DNA of 64,000 nucleotides, taken from the NCBI GenBank assembly GCA_946902985.2, contig OX336393.1:50839348-50903347 (forward strand), written 5' to 3'. Positions 29,981 through 41,614 of the stretch are shown here, one piece after another. This DNA is from Meconema thalassinum (Eukaryota; Arthropoda; Insecta; Orthoptera; Tettigoniidae). Position numbers and translations under genes: made by a program. Numbering within the stretch: the first letter of the stretch is position 1; each line of letters opens with the position of its first letter. The notes under the pieces were generated by a model, which made no database searches, had not been told where the DNA came from, and saw nothing but the letters and a program-made list of their open reading frames with translations.

Positions 29981-31491
29981 AACAAGTAGTTCCGTGAAGT
30001 AATTTCATATATCATACAGTACTTATGTTAATTGCCTCTATCAACATAACAAATTCCAGTTTGATTGCTGTAATAGAGTCGTAGATATCGAGAACCGTCT
30101 AAACATTGCGGATGGTCGCCATGTTGGATTTTTATATATGTAGGTCTTAGAGTTATGTACTTTTGCATGAATATTATTGTGTGCGTGTAGTATTCGAACT
30201 TAAATCGCATGATTAGGACACAAGAAGTAAAAACGAGATTTTTAAATTTCGCACAGCTGCCATCTTGAGGTTATGGAAACAATTGAAATAAATTAGATGC
30301 CAGTGGATTAACATTTGTGTAAGGATTTACAGAATCTAGTGTCACTGCACTCGAATGGTTAAATTCCGAGAAACGTCCATGTGAATATTTATATATCGCG
30401 TCGCCGCCATGTTGGATTTGTGATCACCAGGTTATTGCAAGTCCTATAGGTGAACTTATGTGCATAGCCCCTATGAGCATTAAAACATTCACTTTGATTG
30501 CTGTAATAAATTCGTAGATATTGAGATCCATCTAAATATTTCGGATGGTCGCCATGTTGGATTGTTATATGTAAGGCCATAGAGTCATGCACCATCAAAG
30601 GAAAATTGTTGCGTATGTTCATTATTCAAACTTTCACTTCGATCGCTTGATTACGACACAAGAAATAAAAATTTAATTTTAAAATTCGCACAGCCGCCAT
30701 CTTGAGGTTATGTAAACAATTGAACTAAATTAGATACCAGTACATTACAATGTGTATAAACATTTGCTGTACCAAGTTTTATTGCGTTGGGATCATTATA
30801 TCGCGAGAAAGGTGTATTTACAATTTTCAACTTCGCTTGGCCGCCTTATTCATTTTGTAGTTAACCGGTTTTTGAAAGTCTTATAGAAAAACTTCCAGTA
30901 GTGCCCTTTATCTCCGTAGAAAATTTCAGGGTGATACCGCTAATAATTTCGGAGATATAGAATACCGGTGAAATATTTCGCACAGCCTCCATCTTGAGGT
31001 TATGTAAATAATTGAACGAAGTTAGATGTCGGTGCATTTTAATGTGTATAAACATATACTGTACCGAGTTTGTTTGCGTTTAGTTGGTTAAATTGCGATA
31101 AACGTCTATTTAAAACTCGCAACTTCGCTTGGGCACCATATTGGTTCTGTAGTTACCAGTTTTTCAAAAGTCACATAGGTGAACTTCTAGTAGTTCCCTT
31201 TATCATCGTGAAATATTCCAGGGTGACATCGGTAATAATTTCGGAGATATTGGATGCTGGTGAATTATTTCGCTCAGCCGCCATGTTGGATTGGTGAGAC
31301 GTTACAAAATTTGAAGGGCACGGCCGAGGTCGTCCGGAATAGTGCTATGAACTTACCGAGTTTCATTGAAATCGGTCCAGCCGTTTAGAAGTTATTAGGG
31401 GGGAACAGACCTTCACGCACGCGCACACAGACAGACACACGGACAAAAGGTGATCTCATAAGCCTATTTTTTTCATAAATGAAAATAGGCT
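29981..31491 (+). mobile_element. R2 repeat, copy A (1.5 kb, modular, YY1-like motifs)
   Basis: It begins ACAAGTAGTTCCGTGAAG and ends in a hairpin built from AGCCTATTTT and AAAATAGGCT. The body consists of about nine degenerate modules of about 145 bp, each with a core like GCCGCCATNTTG (about 30118, 30256, 30405, 30548, 30693, 30838, 30984, 31130, 31278). The 3' part has a GACAGACACACGGACAAAAG stretch. It has no ORF of note. It aligns end to end with 43313-44660 (inverted) and 55587-57078, so it is a dispersed element of unknown class. Confidence 0.8.
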
Positions 31492-33174
31492 AATAAATAC
31501 AATTAATATGCTCATACTGATATTGTGGATCACCATTTTAATGAAGAAGACAAGTACAGTAAATACAACGGCAATAATTTTTTGTCTGTCCTGCTGATTT
31601 ATATTGCGTGGTACCGTTTCCACTGATGGCACTAAAAATGCAATTACATGGAGGAGAGAACGGAAGGAGATGCCTTCGCTGCTCTGCCTAGTGCAAGCTG
31701 CTGAAGCCAAACGGCACGGCCACATTGGGTAGCAAGGAAATGGCTCTTCCTATGCTTAAACCCGTAAACCACTCCAACTAGTCTTGGATTTTAGTGACAT
31801 AAAACTGCAATGACAAGTCAAGAATTGTTCTTGCATAGGCAGAATACACTCTGTACATCACGGTACTTGGCAGAAATAAGCTGCGTTATCGTTTTAAAAG
31901 CCAATTTAAATACAAATATGAGAGCACCTATGCAAGGCTAGTTTTGTGAGAAAGACGTGGCAGAACGTAATAATACGCTGAAACACTGATTTAATTTAGT
32001 ACAGGTGTCTGAAGGTGCGAGTTATACCAAAGAACTATCGTAACGATGCCGAACTAATCACGGTATTTACACCAAATTGATTTTTAAGTTCTTATTGGTG
32101 TAGAGACATTCATCAGTTTTTAGGCCTACTTTCTAGCACGGCCACATTCGCTCATTTTTCGTACACATTTTGATATTCAAGAATACGATCCTTAAAATTA
32201 ATAAACAGAACACTTATTCGATTCGTACAACCATATGCAAGTCACGGAACACCGAATACAAGTTAAGGTTACGCCCACTTTGGACGCAGCGCTTGGCTTC
32301 ACTCAAACGAGCTCAGGGCATCTCCTCTTATTCTTTCCACCATGTGCAATTAAAACAATAACATAAACTATCGAAATTCAGCACCAAAACATTGGATATT
32401 ATAACAGGGTGTATCAAAATGAATATCGGGGTTTTGATGCTTTGTAGTATTTATTAGAGTTAACTTACAGTTGACTTACTGTCGGTATATTATACATCAT
32501 TGACTTGCGTCTCGCGACTGACTTGGCTGGATAAGCTGATTGGTTGAATGATGTGACATCATCAAAACTCGTCCAGCCAAGTCTGTCACGAGAGGCAAGT
32601 TCCTCATCAACAAAAGCTTAGCACACCGATGAAATGAAATAAACAGTAAAATTCTTAATAAAATTATAGATTAAAGCAGTAGACCTGCACTCATTCTTCC
32701 TTCGTCGCTCTAGTGGGCTGTTAGTGACAATACAACAGAATCTTTCTGTTCGTTATCTTACCAAAATTACGTTAACGTTTAGGCATTCAACCACTCGTAA
32801 GTATGCAAAGTTTTATATATTCGAGAAGGGGGGAGGGGGGAGCTCCTGTAATGAGATTTCAAAATTTTGAACAAATTTAAATAAATATAATTTTGTAATC
32901 GTCGTTAAAACGTGACTGGGATAACACTCGCCTGTGTTACAAAAGTAAGGTTAAAGTTATGCCTCGATCCTGGTCAGAGTAAGTGCAAAGAACCCAGATA
33001 TAAATTATAACGTGTACATAGAGGTTATAACACACGCAACAGATTGACGAAATTCAGCACGTCAAAACATCAAAGAGACTATAGTGACAGTTCATAATAA
33101 TGATCATCACATGTTACCCTTAAATCTAAGGGTGTTAAGTTCTCTGGGATATTTTTCTCATTTCTTTCTTACAG
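31492..33174. other. Unassigned DNA
   Basis: No gene or repeat family recognised. GGGGGGAGGGGGGAG near 32827 is a purine tract. Open frames are under 90 codons and have no domain. Confidence 0.5.
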
Positions 33175-33480
33175 CGGCTTCGGTGACGTAGTCTGAGCTT
33201 CTATGCCCTAGATCGCAGGTTCAACCCCGGCTGAAGTCGTCAGATGTTTTAAGAGCGTTAATAATCCCTCAGTATGCCTTCCTTCGGAGGGGAAGTAAAG
33301 CCGGCGGGTCCATGTCATAGATTTATGGCATATAAAAGAATCTTCCACTAACTACAATTGTGTGAAACTAAATTTTTAGGTTAGATTTCGTTGAAACGCT
33401 CTATCAAAGTTCTAACATTCACCACTAGGCACCAGTGACACCTGTTGGCAAAAGTTGGAACTACTTGAAATTGAACGGGA
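33175..33480 (+). mobile_element. SINE-a, head-containing, 3'-truncated
   Basis: It keeps the tRNA-like head: box A-like GGTGACGTAGTCTGAGC and box B AGGTTCAACCCC (about 33218). The body follows (CCTTCCTTCGGAGGGGAAG) to about 33480, where the family sequence stops. This copy shows that SINE-a's 5' end is tRNA-derived. Confidence 0.8.
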
Positions 33481-33896
33481 CTTCGAGCTCATGCCATGGG
33501 TGTCCGCATTGAAGCAGCTACAGCCTCTGGCACCAAACAGAATCCATACGCGAAATAAATAATACTAGAATTTCGCAGAAAATCCACTTTTGCACATTGT
33601 TTCGTCATAGTTCTCCCACTAAGTGTGATTTTGACGTATAAAATTGATTGTGTATTTCCCAGAAGTACTTGTAGTTACGGGAGAAACCATGGAGAATTAT
33701 TTTGAGGTTGGCACGACTGACAATGAGGTTTGAACCAACTCGTCTCTTGAGTCCGGGTTAACCTGGCATCATGCCCCAATACGTTAACGCGCTTAGCTTG
33801 TTAATCAGTCAATTGTGTTTTGAAACGGGCTGTATCGATTAAAATGTATTTCAAATGTTATGAATAACACCAATCATGCATTCACTAGGGACATTG

Positions 33897-34406
33897 GTTG
33901 GTTGGTTCTTTAGTTTAGGGGCTATGACAACGCGGTCATGTAGCCCCGTGTACATTTGATGTGTGTAGAATCTGTCTGATAACCGGTGTTAATTGTGATG
34001 GCTGTATTAGTGTGTGTTATCTGTGATTCAGGTAGAAGGACTGCAGACGATAAATTTTTTCAAGTAGTTCCTACTTTTGCTAACAAATGCTACCATCCAC
34101 GAAACCTAGTTGCGGACGTGGCTACAAAATGCCATCGTAGGCATCACCTGGTGGCGAACGTTGGAACTAATATAGCGTTATCAAACTAACCTACACAGTT
34201 TAGCTTCCATGAGTGTAGTTAGTGGAAGGTTCTTTTACATGCCATAAATCTGAGACATGGGACCGTCGGCTTTTCTTCCCCTCCGAAGAAAGGCATACTG
34301 AGGGATTTTTAACGCTCTTGAAAGATCCGACGACTTTGGCCGGGTTTGAACCCGCGATCTTGTGCATAGAAGCTCAACATGCTACCAACTACGCCACCGA
34401 ATCCGC
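33897..34406 (-). mobile_element. SINE-a, full length (510 bp), with TSD
   Basis: Tail (CCAA-type, shown as GGTTGGTT) at the left and tRNA-like head at the right, with box B GGTTTGAACCC and box A in GGCGTAGTTGGTAGC read in minus sense. The duplication TCACTAGRGACATTG lies at 33882-33896 and 34407-34421, with one mismatch. This is the reference copy for the family in this window. Confidence 0.9.
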
Positions 34407-34793
34407 TCACTAGAGACATTGTTCTGTACGCTTGCCCAACATGGAGACGTCTCGGTCATGCAGGGATGTTGTTAATAAATGGACCGGACCGGAGATGTGT
34501 AGTTACCTATGCTGATGGGGGTAATTCAGCGGTGCCACATGCACGTGTTGCTTGTCATAAAGAGGTACCCCGCCCCCCTCCTACCTCGTGACAATGACAA
34601 ATGGCCTCATAAACTACAAATAGGACAGCTGTTACAGACCCAGTGTATGATACATGAACCCAGAATACATTTAATATACAAGATTCAACGAGACCCTTAG
34701 TGGTTAGCGAGAATTGTCACGGTGTGGAGTTCATTACTGACTCAGTACTTAGAGATTCTCAATCTAAAGCCGTGAGCAAGAGCTGTAAACTTT

Positions 34794-35477
34794 GGTTGGT
34801 TTGTTCCTCAAATTAAGGGCTACCACAACGTGGGCATGTAGCCCCGTGCACTTTGGGTGTGTGTAGAATCTATTTGATAACCGGTGTTAATTATGATGGC
34901 TGTATCAGTGTTTGTTATCTGTTTTTTAAATTCAGGTAAGGACTGCATACATTCGATTTTCAAGTAGTTGCAACTTTTCCTAGCAAACGCCGTCAACGAC
35001 CAACTAGTTCTGAACTTCGTTACTAGATGCCACCGCAGTCGGCTCCTGGTGACGAACATTGGAACCGTAGAGTGTTAATCAAAGATAACCTATAATTTAG
35101 CTTCACACATGTGTAATGTCTTAGATTAATGACATGATAAAGAACCTTCCACTAATTACACTAGTGTGAAACTAAATTATAGGTTATATTTGACTAACGC
35201 TGTTAGATTCCAATGCTCGTCGCCAGGAGCTTACTGCGGTGGCATCTAGTAACAAAGTTCAGAACTAGTTGGTCGTTGACGGTCGCGTTTGATAGCAAAA
35301 GTTGGAACTACTTGAAAATCGAATGTCTGCAGGCCTTAATTAAACTAAAACAGATAACACACACTAATTCAGCTTCAACCTTCACACCGGTTATCAGACA
35401 GATTGTACACACACCCAAAGTACATGGGGCTACATGACCGCGTTGTCGCAGCCCCTGAACGGAGGAACCAAACAACC
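34794..35477. mobile_element. SINE-a inverted dimer with TSD
   Basis: Two 3' halves of SINE-a are joined head-to-head, 34794-35117 (tail at left) and 35118-35477 (tail at right), meeting near ATTAATGACATG. AAACTTT flanks both ends (34787-34793 and 35478-35484). One TSD around both halves suggests a single insertion event with inversion, as in twin priming. Confidence 0.75.
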
Positions 35478-35559
35478 AAACTTTACCCGCTCATCCTCTA
35501 ACATGTCGATACAAGCGTAGTCTCTTTTTCTCTCTCTCCCCCCCCCCCCCCCCACTCTC

Positions 35560-35930
35560 ATACTTTCCTGATTTAGTTATTTTCTAATTTCGACATTTCT
35601 TATTCTGTTCAATCTCGTTTTTCCCTTAACTGCTATGAGAAACCTCATTTCACATGCTTGCAGTCTTCTCCGGTGCCTTTCCGTCATTGTCCATGTTTCT
35701 GCTCCATACGTTACAATGAATGAGTAATACGTCTTATACATGAGGAGTTTTGCTTTTTCTGGAACTTATTTATTCCAAACCAGATGTTTTATTGTTTGAT
35801 AAAAATGTCCTCCTTTTCGCAGCCTCTTGGTAATCTCGTCAGTTATCTATGCTACCATCACTAGATATTTCATTGCCTAAATAAGTGAAACTGTCTACCA
35901 CTCTGAGTGGTTCACCATACAACTACAATA
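35560..35930 (-). pseudogene. LINE-e C-terminal fragment
   Basis: In minus sense it reads TYGAETWTMTERHRRRLQ and ACEMRFL, then KGKTRLNRIRN, the usual post-RT LINE C-terminus. No RT core is present and stops occur upstream. A C/T-rich low-complexity tract lies just left (35530-35556). Confidence 0.7.
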
Positions 35931-36834
35931 TTTGGTGATAATAAAACAAACAAAAATAATGTCCCTTCCGAAAATAAGGGACATTCTGAGTGGGAAGTTG
36001 GGATTTTCAGGTTTGAGAAGTTGGCAACTCTGCGCAATAGACGATAAAGAAATCTTATAATAGACAGGCGAATAGACATTATAAATCGTTCAAAATAGGC
36101 ACTATAAATGATGTAATGATTAGCATTGAAGCAGGAACAACTATTGCATTCCTTTAACATTAAAACACATTTCAGAGTGGCATAGAAATATCAATTAGGC
36201 ATTCCCATTTATTAAATTTCGCTAGTATTTAAATTGACTGTACATTACGAAACTTTATTTTATTGCTTTTCTCTTCGATAACATGGGAACCTCGAGATAG
36301 TGAATAATTTACTGTGTATGAAAAACAACAGCAAGTGTTTAAAACAAATGTATAATGAATTAAAAAAATGTGCTCTAGGGTCTCGGTAATGTGTTTCTAA
36401 TTGCTCTAAATTGATTTTAACGAAACACTAAACTGCCTTGTAAACTATCATTGTTTCACACTTAAACGTACACTTAATACACGTTTTAAATAGTGAGATG
36501 TTTATCTTTCCCTGTTTAAGACTTTGATTTTTTTTTTAATGAATGGATGGTTGGTTCCTTAGCTTAGCTCTACTAATCACCGATAGGCTCCTAGGTCTAA
36601 AACGATATTCACGTTAAAATTGGATATTTTGGAGCCTAAAAACTGCTAGTACTCGCTATCGTCCTATTAAAATGAGTAGAGTCTGGTGACCTTAAGGGCT
36701 CCTTTCACTCTACTGTTTGTGATTGTTAGTTTTCGATGTTTAATTATTTTTTACGTTGGATTGATATTTTACTCTCACAATACATTAATTTAATGCATTT
36801 TTTGTGAGAGGAATGTAGTCGTTGGTTTGATTTA
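35931..36834. other. Unassigned AT-rich DNA
   Basis: No gene or known repeat. A short SINE-a-like tail (GGTTGGTTCCTTAGCTTAG) near 36548 may be a relic. Confidence 0.5.
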
Positions 36835-36847
36835 TTCGTTCAGGTGA

Positions 36848-37187
36848 AAAAAATGAAAATGAAAATCCACAGCCTGCTTCCAGTCTCTGACCGGGTCAGG
36901 AATGGAATGAATGAAGCCCCCATCTAGCGGCGAGGATATGAACTGTGCCGGCTGCCGAGACCTGACGCACTCCTCTGGAGCAATGATCAAATGAATGACA
37001 GATGACATGAAATGATAGTGGAGAGTGTTGCTGGAATGAAATTTTGACAGGGAAAACCGGAGTACCCGGAGAAAAACCTGTCTGCCTCCGTTTTGTCCAG
37101 CACAGATCTCATATGGAGTGACCGGGATTTTAACCACGGACCCAGCGGTGAGAGGCCGGCGTGCTGCCGCCTAAGCCACGGAGGCTG
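36848..37187 (-). mobile_element. SINE-c, tRNA-derived, with TSD
   Basis: Head at the right: GCCTCCGTGGCTTAGGCGGC and a box B region with TGGTTAAAATCCCGGTCACT. The body includes CGGAGGCAGACAGG and the tail a GAAAATGAAAAT type. TTCGTTCAGGTGA occurs at 36835-36847 and 37188-37200. About 100 codons stay open on the minus strand in this and its sister copies; this is SINE sequence, not a gene. Confidence 0.88.
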
Positions 37188-37200
37188 TTCGTTCAGGTGA

Positions 37201-37639
37201 TTGATTTCAATATTAATGACTGTTCTAAAGTCGGTCTGAGATAATCAAGGCATGTGTGCATTGCCTTTGAAAAGCGGCAACCTGGTGCTCTCAGTGAGCT
37301 CCTTATGCCCCTTAATTTAATGAAAGTTTTGTTTTTGAAATGATTTTTAAATAACTTTTGTTTTTTAATGTGATTTTGCACCATACCGATTGGTAGGTCA
37401 GCAGTGGGTGCAAAGTTTGTTTGATTTATTTGTTTTATATATGATATATATAATGTAATAATTATATATAAGATAAATTATATTATCTCCCTATGCGCAG
37501 TTTATCATGGCTTTACCCCTCAGCTCCTGGACATGCGAGTTAAGGTGGACCGTCCATTTACTGAGGGATAAAGTGTTGATTAATTGTTGTTCTTGTTGCA
37601 GCAGCAGCAACTTCAGTAATTAAATAGTTTAACACTATA
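37201..37639. other. Unassigned DNA
   Basis: AT-rich, with a TATATATAA-type stretch at 37430-37485. No gene or known repeat found. Confidence 0.5.
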
Positions 37640-38105
37640 TAAACTGTATTTCATACCAATTGTAACATATGGACTGGAAACACTTGTAAAGAATAAAAGG
37701 CAAAATAGTAAGATACAAGCAGTAGAAATAAAATTTTTAAGAACTTCAGTTAAAAAGACAAGAAGGGATAGAATTCAAAATATTAAAATCAGAGAAGAGT
37801 TAAATATGGAACCGTTAAATCAGAAGATACAGAAAGGAAGGTTACGTTGCTTCGGACATGTAAAAAGAATGGGTAAAGAAAGAGTAGCAAGAAGGGAATT
37901 AGAAAGGGAAGTCAAAGGAAAGAGACCAGTTGGAAGACCAGAAGAAGGTGGTTGGACCAAATTTTGAAGGGCATTAGAGATGCCGCATTGGATGTGGCAG
38001 AAGTGATGGAGCAGTAAAAATGGAAGGACAGAAAGGAGTGGAGGAGACTTGTAAACCACACCCGGGTGACTGGAGTGGGACTTCGATGTATAATAATAAT
38101 AAAAA
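37640..38105 (+). pseudogene. LINE-f C-terminal fragment with (TAA)n tail
   Basis: It reads IVTYGLETLVKNKRQNSKIQ, then RRDRIQNIKIREELNMEPLN and RLRCFGHVKRMGKERVARRE, the typical LINE end after RT, and GKRPVGRPEEGGWTKF with a stop. The TAATAATAATAA tail ends it near 38102. The 5' part is lost. Confidence 0.75.
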
Positions 38106-38744
38106 GTGGTTGAAAGTTTGAAGTTATTTAGTTATTTGAAGTAAGAAAGGCCTCTAGTAGGTTGGTTTTGGTAGTATGAAATGTTAAAGACCTATAGGAG
38201 GTTGTGGGTTTGAAAATAATAATAATAATAATAATAATAAAAAGTCTCATGTTAGAGGTTCTGGACAGCATAAATTTTCTCACCAAGAGTTCATGGGCGA
38301 GGCGGTGACGTCTCTGAAAATCCTGCTCGTACTGTTGGGTGGACCCAGCCCAAGTGGTTGGACTCTTCCTTTGAGATGCAGTATCTTCCCTCCATTGCCT
38401 CGCGTCGTCATGTCGTAAAGCCACCATCTCATTTCGAGGACCGGTCTGCTGGGAGGTCTGTGCTGCCATCTATTATCTTGCGGGGCCCTCTAACTTTATT
38501 TTCGCTAACAACATAAATATTCCGGGCCACCTACCCCAGGGACCACTGCAGCTGTGGTACAGGGTTTATCTGGTGGCGGACCAGGGCCACATATCTTCAT
38601 TGCGCGCTCTCATCGTGAAATACAGGACCTGCCACTTTACGACATCGTGTACTTGGGTGTGTGTATACCCCTTATAGGGCGGACTATTTAAAAAATACCA
38701 TATATTTATTTATTATTTCTAATTATATAATTTTAACTTTTTAA
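38106..38744. other. Unassigned, probably repeat-derived
   Basis: 38213-38240 is (AAT)n. 38241-38470 is open on the minus strand for about 76 codons (RHDDARQWREDTASQRK) but matches no family I know. It may be the 5' end of another element with the AAT run as its border. Confidence 0.4.
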
Positions 38745-39400
38745 TTTTATAATCTTAATTTTATTTTAATTTTTAGTGTGTTTATTTTAGTTTTAGTGTG
38801 TTTTATTTTAATTTTTAGTGTGTTTATTTTAGTTTATAGTGTGTTTATTTTAGTTTTAGTGTGTTTATTTTAGTTTATAGTGTGTTTATTTTAGTTTTAG
38901 TGTGTTTTATTTAAACTTTTAGTGTGTTTATTTAAATTTTTAGTGTGTTTAAATTTAATTTTTAGTGTGTTTAAATTTAATTTTTAGTGTCTTTTATGTT
39001 TTAATTTTAATTATTAGTGTCCTTTATGTTTGATTTTAATTTTTAGTGTGTTTAATTTTATTTTTAGTGCGTTTTATTTTAGTTTTTAGTGTGTTTTATT
39101 TTAATTTTTAGTGTGTTTATTTTAATTTTTAGTGCGTTTTATTTTAGTTTTTAGTGTGTTTTATTTTAATTTTTAGTGTGTTTATTTTAGTTTTTAGTGT
39201 GTTTTATTTTAATTTTTAGTGTGTTTATTTTAATTTTTAGTGTGTTTTATTTAAATTTTTAGTGTGTTTAAATTTAATTTTTAGTGTCTTTCATGTTTTA
39301 ATTTTAATTATTAGTGTCCTTTATGTTTGATTTTAATTTTTAGTGTGTTTTATTTTAATTTTTAGTGTGTTTATTTTAATTTATATATTTATGTTGTGTT
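38745..39400. repeat. AT-rich minisatellite with TTTTAGTGTGTTTATTTTAA-like unit
   Basis: About 30 copies of a 19-23 bp unit built on TTTTTAGTGTG and TTTATTTTAA. A block of about 230 bp appears twice (the TTTTAATTATTAGTGTCCTT variant at about 39002 and 39299), showing higher-order duplication. Confidence 0.85.
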
Positions 39401-39606
39401 TAATTTTAATATTTTTAGTATATTTACTAGTTGGAATGTTATCCAGCACCATAAAACTAGACAGATATAATATTTGCTTATCAGAAATATTACATCTACA
39501 AGAAATGTTGTTGTTATTAGACTGAAAGTTTCAACTATTAGCACCTTTGATAATAGTCTACAAACTCTTTTTATAGAAGGTGGTTAAGATATAGACCACT
39601 ATTCTA

Positions 39607-39860
39607 TAAAGCCAACTCCGTTGCGTTGGGGTAGGGCGCCTGCCTCTCACCCGGAGTTCTCGGGTTCGATTCTCCAGGGATTTTAGAAACTGAGCTTCGT
39701 GAGGACAATTGAGTAGCTGTCTGACAGTGAGGCAGCGTCCCGGTCTCGAAAACCAAGATTAACGGCCGAAGGGACCCGATGCGCTGACCAATTGTCACAC
39801 CAATATCTGCAGACCAAATGGCTAGGCGCAGGTCCTTCATGAGCTGTGCCAGGGGTTATT
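39607..39860 (+). mobile_element. SINE-g, tRNA-derived
   Basis: Head TTGGGGTAGGGCGCCTGCCT (box A) and CGGGTTCGATTCTCC (box B, about 39660), then a body with CAGCGTCCCGGTCTCGAAAA ending in GGGGTTATTATTAT. The tail is ATT-like. I saw no clear TSD. Confidence 0.65.
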
Positions 39861-40660
39861 ATTATCCTATAAGGGGTTAAATCACCCATCACGATGGGGA
39901 GCTGCAGCAAGTCCGGAGATAGGAGGTTTGATTCCCGGCACTGGCAGCGGCTATCCTGAGTGTGGTATTCCCCAGAGTTTTCCCACATTCTCTCGAGGCA
40001 AATGCTGGGATAGTACCTTACTTCAAGTTCCGGGGCATCAACCTGCAGTTAACTACAATATTACAGTTACCACAGAAACGTAGTTTATCAGACACACACT
40101 CACTCAAGTACACGGGACTGATGACCAAGATGTCCCAAGCCTTTGAAACGATTCATTAAGGGTCTTGGTGACATCGTTGTCATGTAACCTCGTGTACTTG
40201 GGTGTATGTGGATTTTGTATGATAACCTGTGTTATTGTGATGGCTTTGTTAGTGTGTATATTTGATTTGAGGTAGGATTTGAGTAGGAAGTGGCCGTGGC
40301 CTTACGTTAGATACCATCCCGGCATTTTCCAGGAGCAGAAGTGGGAAACCACGGAAAACCACCTTCAGAATGGCTGAAGTGGGAATGGAATCCGCTTTTT
40401 CTCAGCTATGCCTCACGAGGCTCAGTGCACCCCGTTCCAGTCCTCACGTCAGGTTCTAAAATCCCTGACGGAGACAGAAACCGAAGCCGGGGCCTCCGGG
40501 TGAGAGGCAGGTGCGCTACCCCGACGCCGTGTGCGTCAGTCTCTCTACAACTGCTATCATTCGGTTGGACAGACAATTTGTGGAAGACTGTAAGAATGTA
40601 TTAAGCACCTGCTTAATTGTAGTGAACGGAGGCCCGGGTTCGATTCCCGGAACTGCATTT
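39861..40660. repeat. Mosaic of SINE relics
   Basis: In order: a plus-sense tRNA-like segment (GGAGGTTTGATTCCCGGCAC near 39925) joined to a SINE-d-like body (GCAAATGCTGGGATAGTACC near 40000); a diverged SINE-a-like segment (GACATCGTTGTCATGTAACC near 40168); a minus-sense SINE-d-like piece (40268-40545); and a box B-like CGGGTTCGATTCCCGG near 40634. They probably come from several nested or recombined SINEs. Confidence 0.55.
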
Positions 40661-40882
40661 AGGCCGGAAGTTATTTTCAAAATTTGTTTTTAGTTTGATA
40701 GAGCTCTCCATGACTCACAATTTGAAACCTTTCCGGGACCTTTATCCCTTCAATGTTTAGCACAATTGAGGGAATTGCTTAAATAAGTGTTTTTGCTAAG
40801 ATGGCAGCCCGTACTTGGTCTGCTAAGTTATGTTTTCGACAGTAAAATTTAAAGCAGGAGTAAAGATTCAGGGAAGAATGCT

Positions 40883-41614
40883 GAGATTGTCATCTTAGCC
40901 GACACACCACAGGATATGCAGATGGCATTGTCATCTTAGCCGACTCACCAGAGGATTTGCTGATGGCATTGTCATCTTAGCCGACTCACCACAGGATATG
41001 CTGATGGCATTGTCATCTTAGCCGACTCACCAGAGGATTTGCTGATGGCATTGTCATCTTAGCCGACACACCACAGGATATGCTGATATCATTGTCATCC
41101 TAGCCGACTCACCAGAGGATTTGCTGATGGCATTGTCATCTTAGCCGACTCACCAGAGAATTTGCTGATGGCATTGTCACCTTAGCCGACACACCACAGG
41201 ATATGCTGATGGCATTGTCATCTTAGCCGACTCACCAGAGGATTTGCTGATGGCATTGTCATCTTAGCCGACACACCACAGGATATGCTGATATCATTGT
41301 CATCCTAGCCGACTCACCAGAGGATTTGCTGATGGCATTGTCATCTTAGCCGACTCACCAGAGGATTTGCTGATGGCATTGTCACCTTAGCCGACACACC
41401 ACAGGATATGCTGATGGCATTGTCATCTTAGCCGACTCACCAGAGGATTTTCTGATGGCATTGTCATCTTAGCCGACTCACCAGAAGATGTGCTGATGGC
41501 ATTGTCATCCTAGCCGACTCACCAGAGGATTTGCTGATGGCATTGTCATCTTAGCCGACACACCACAGGATATGCTGATATCATTGTCATCCTAGCCGAC
41601 TCGCCAGAGGATTA
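40883..41614. repeat. 41-bp minisatellite derived from a reverse-transcriptase YADD box
   Basis: About 18 units with period 41 bp and no indel across 16 periods (the GATGGC/GATATC position recurs at 40921, 41085, 41290 and 41577, all multiples of 41 apart). One phase reads GYADGIVILADSPEDLLMA, the RT palm box with ADD changed to ADG. Two unit types (ACACCACAGGATATG and TCACCAGAGGATTTG) mix, with GATATCATTGTCATCC variants spaced 5 and 7 units apart, which shows duplication of blocks of units. Because 41 is not a multiple of three, the frame shifts each unit and no protein is made. Confidence 0.88.

Noticed and set aside
30028..30622. Short open frames in the R2 copies
   Set aside because: Frames are 60-104 codons, differ between copies and overlap the YY1-like modules. 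There is no evidence of coding.
36832..37137. Conserved 100-codon frame also found at 52659-52964 and 53103-53402
   Set aside because: All three are SINE-c copies with tRNA-like heads and two or three TSD-like flanks. Conservation reflects copy age, not coding.
38128..38469. 113-codon minus-strand frame
   Set aside because: One end is an AAT microsatellite translated as poly-Ile and the rest matches nothing I know, so it is kept only as unassigned repeat-derived DNA.
40883..41614. CRISPR-like regular repeat
   Set aside because: Units are contiguous with no unique spacers, and the context is eukaryotic.
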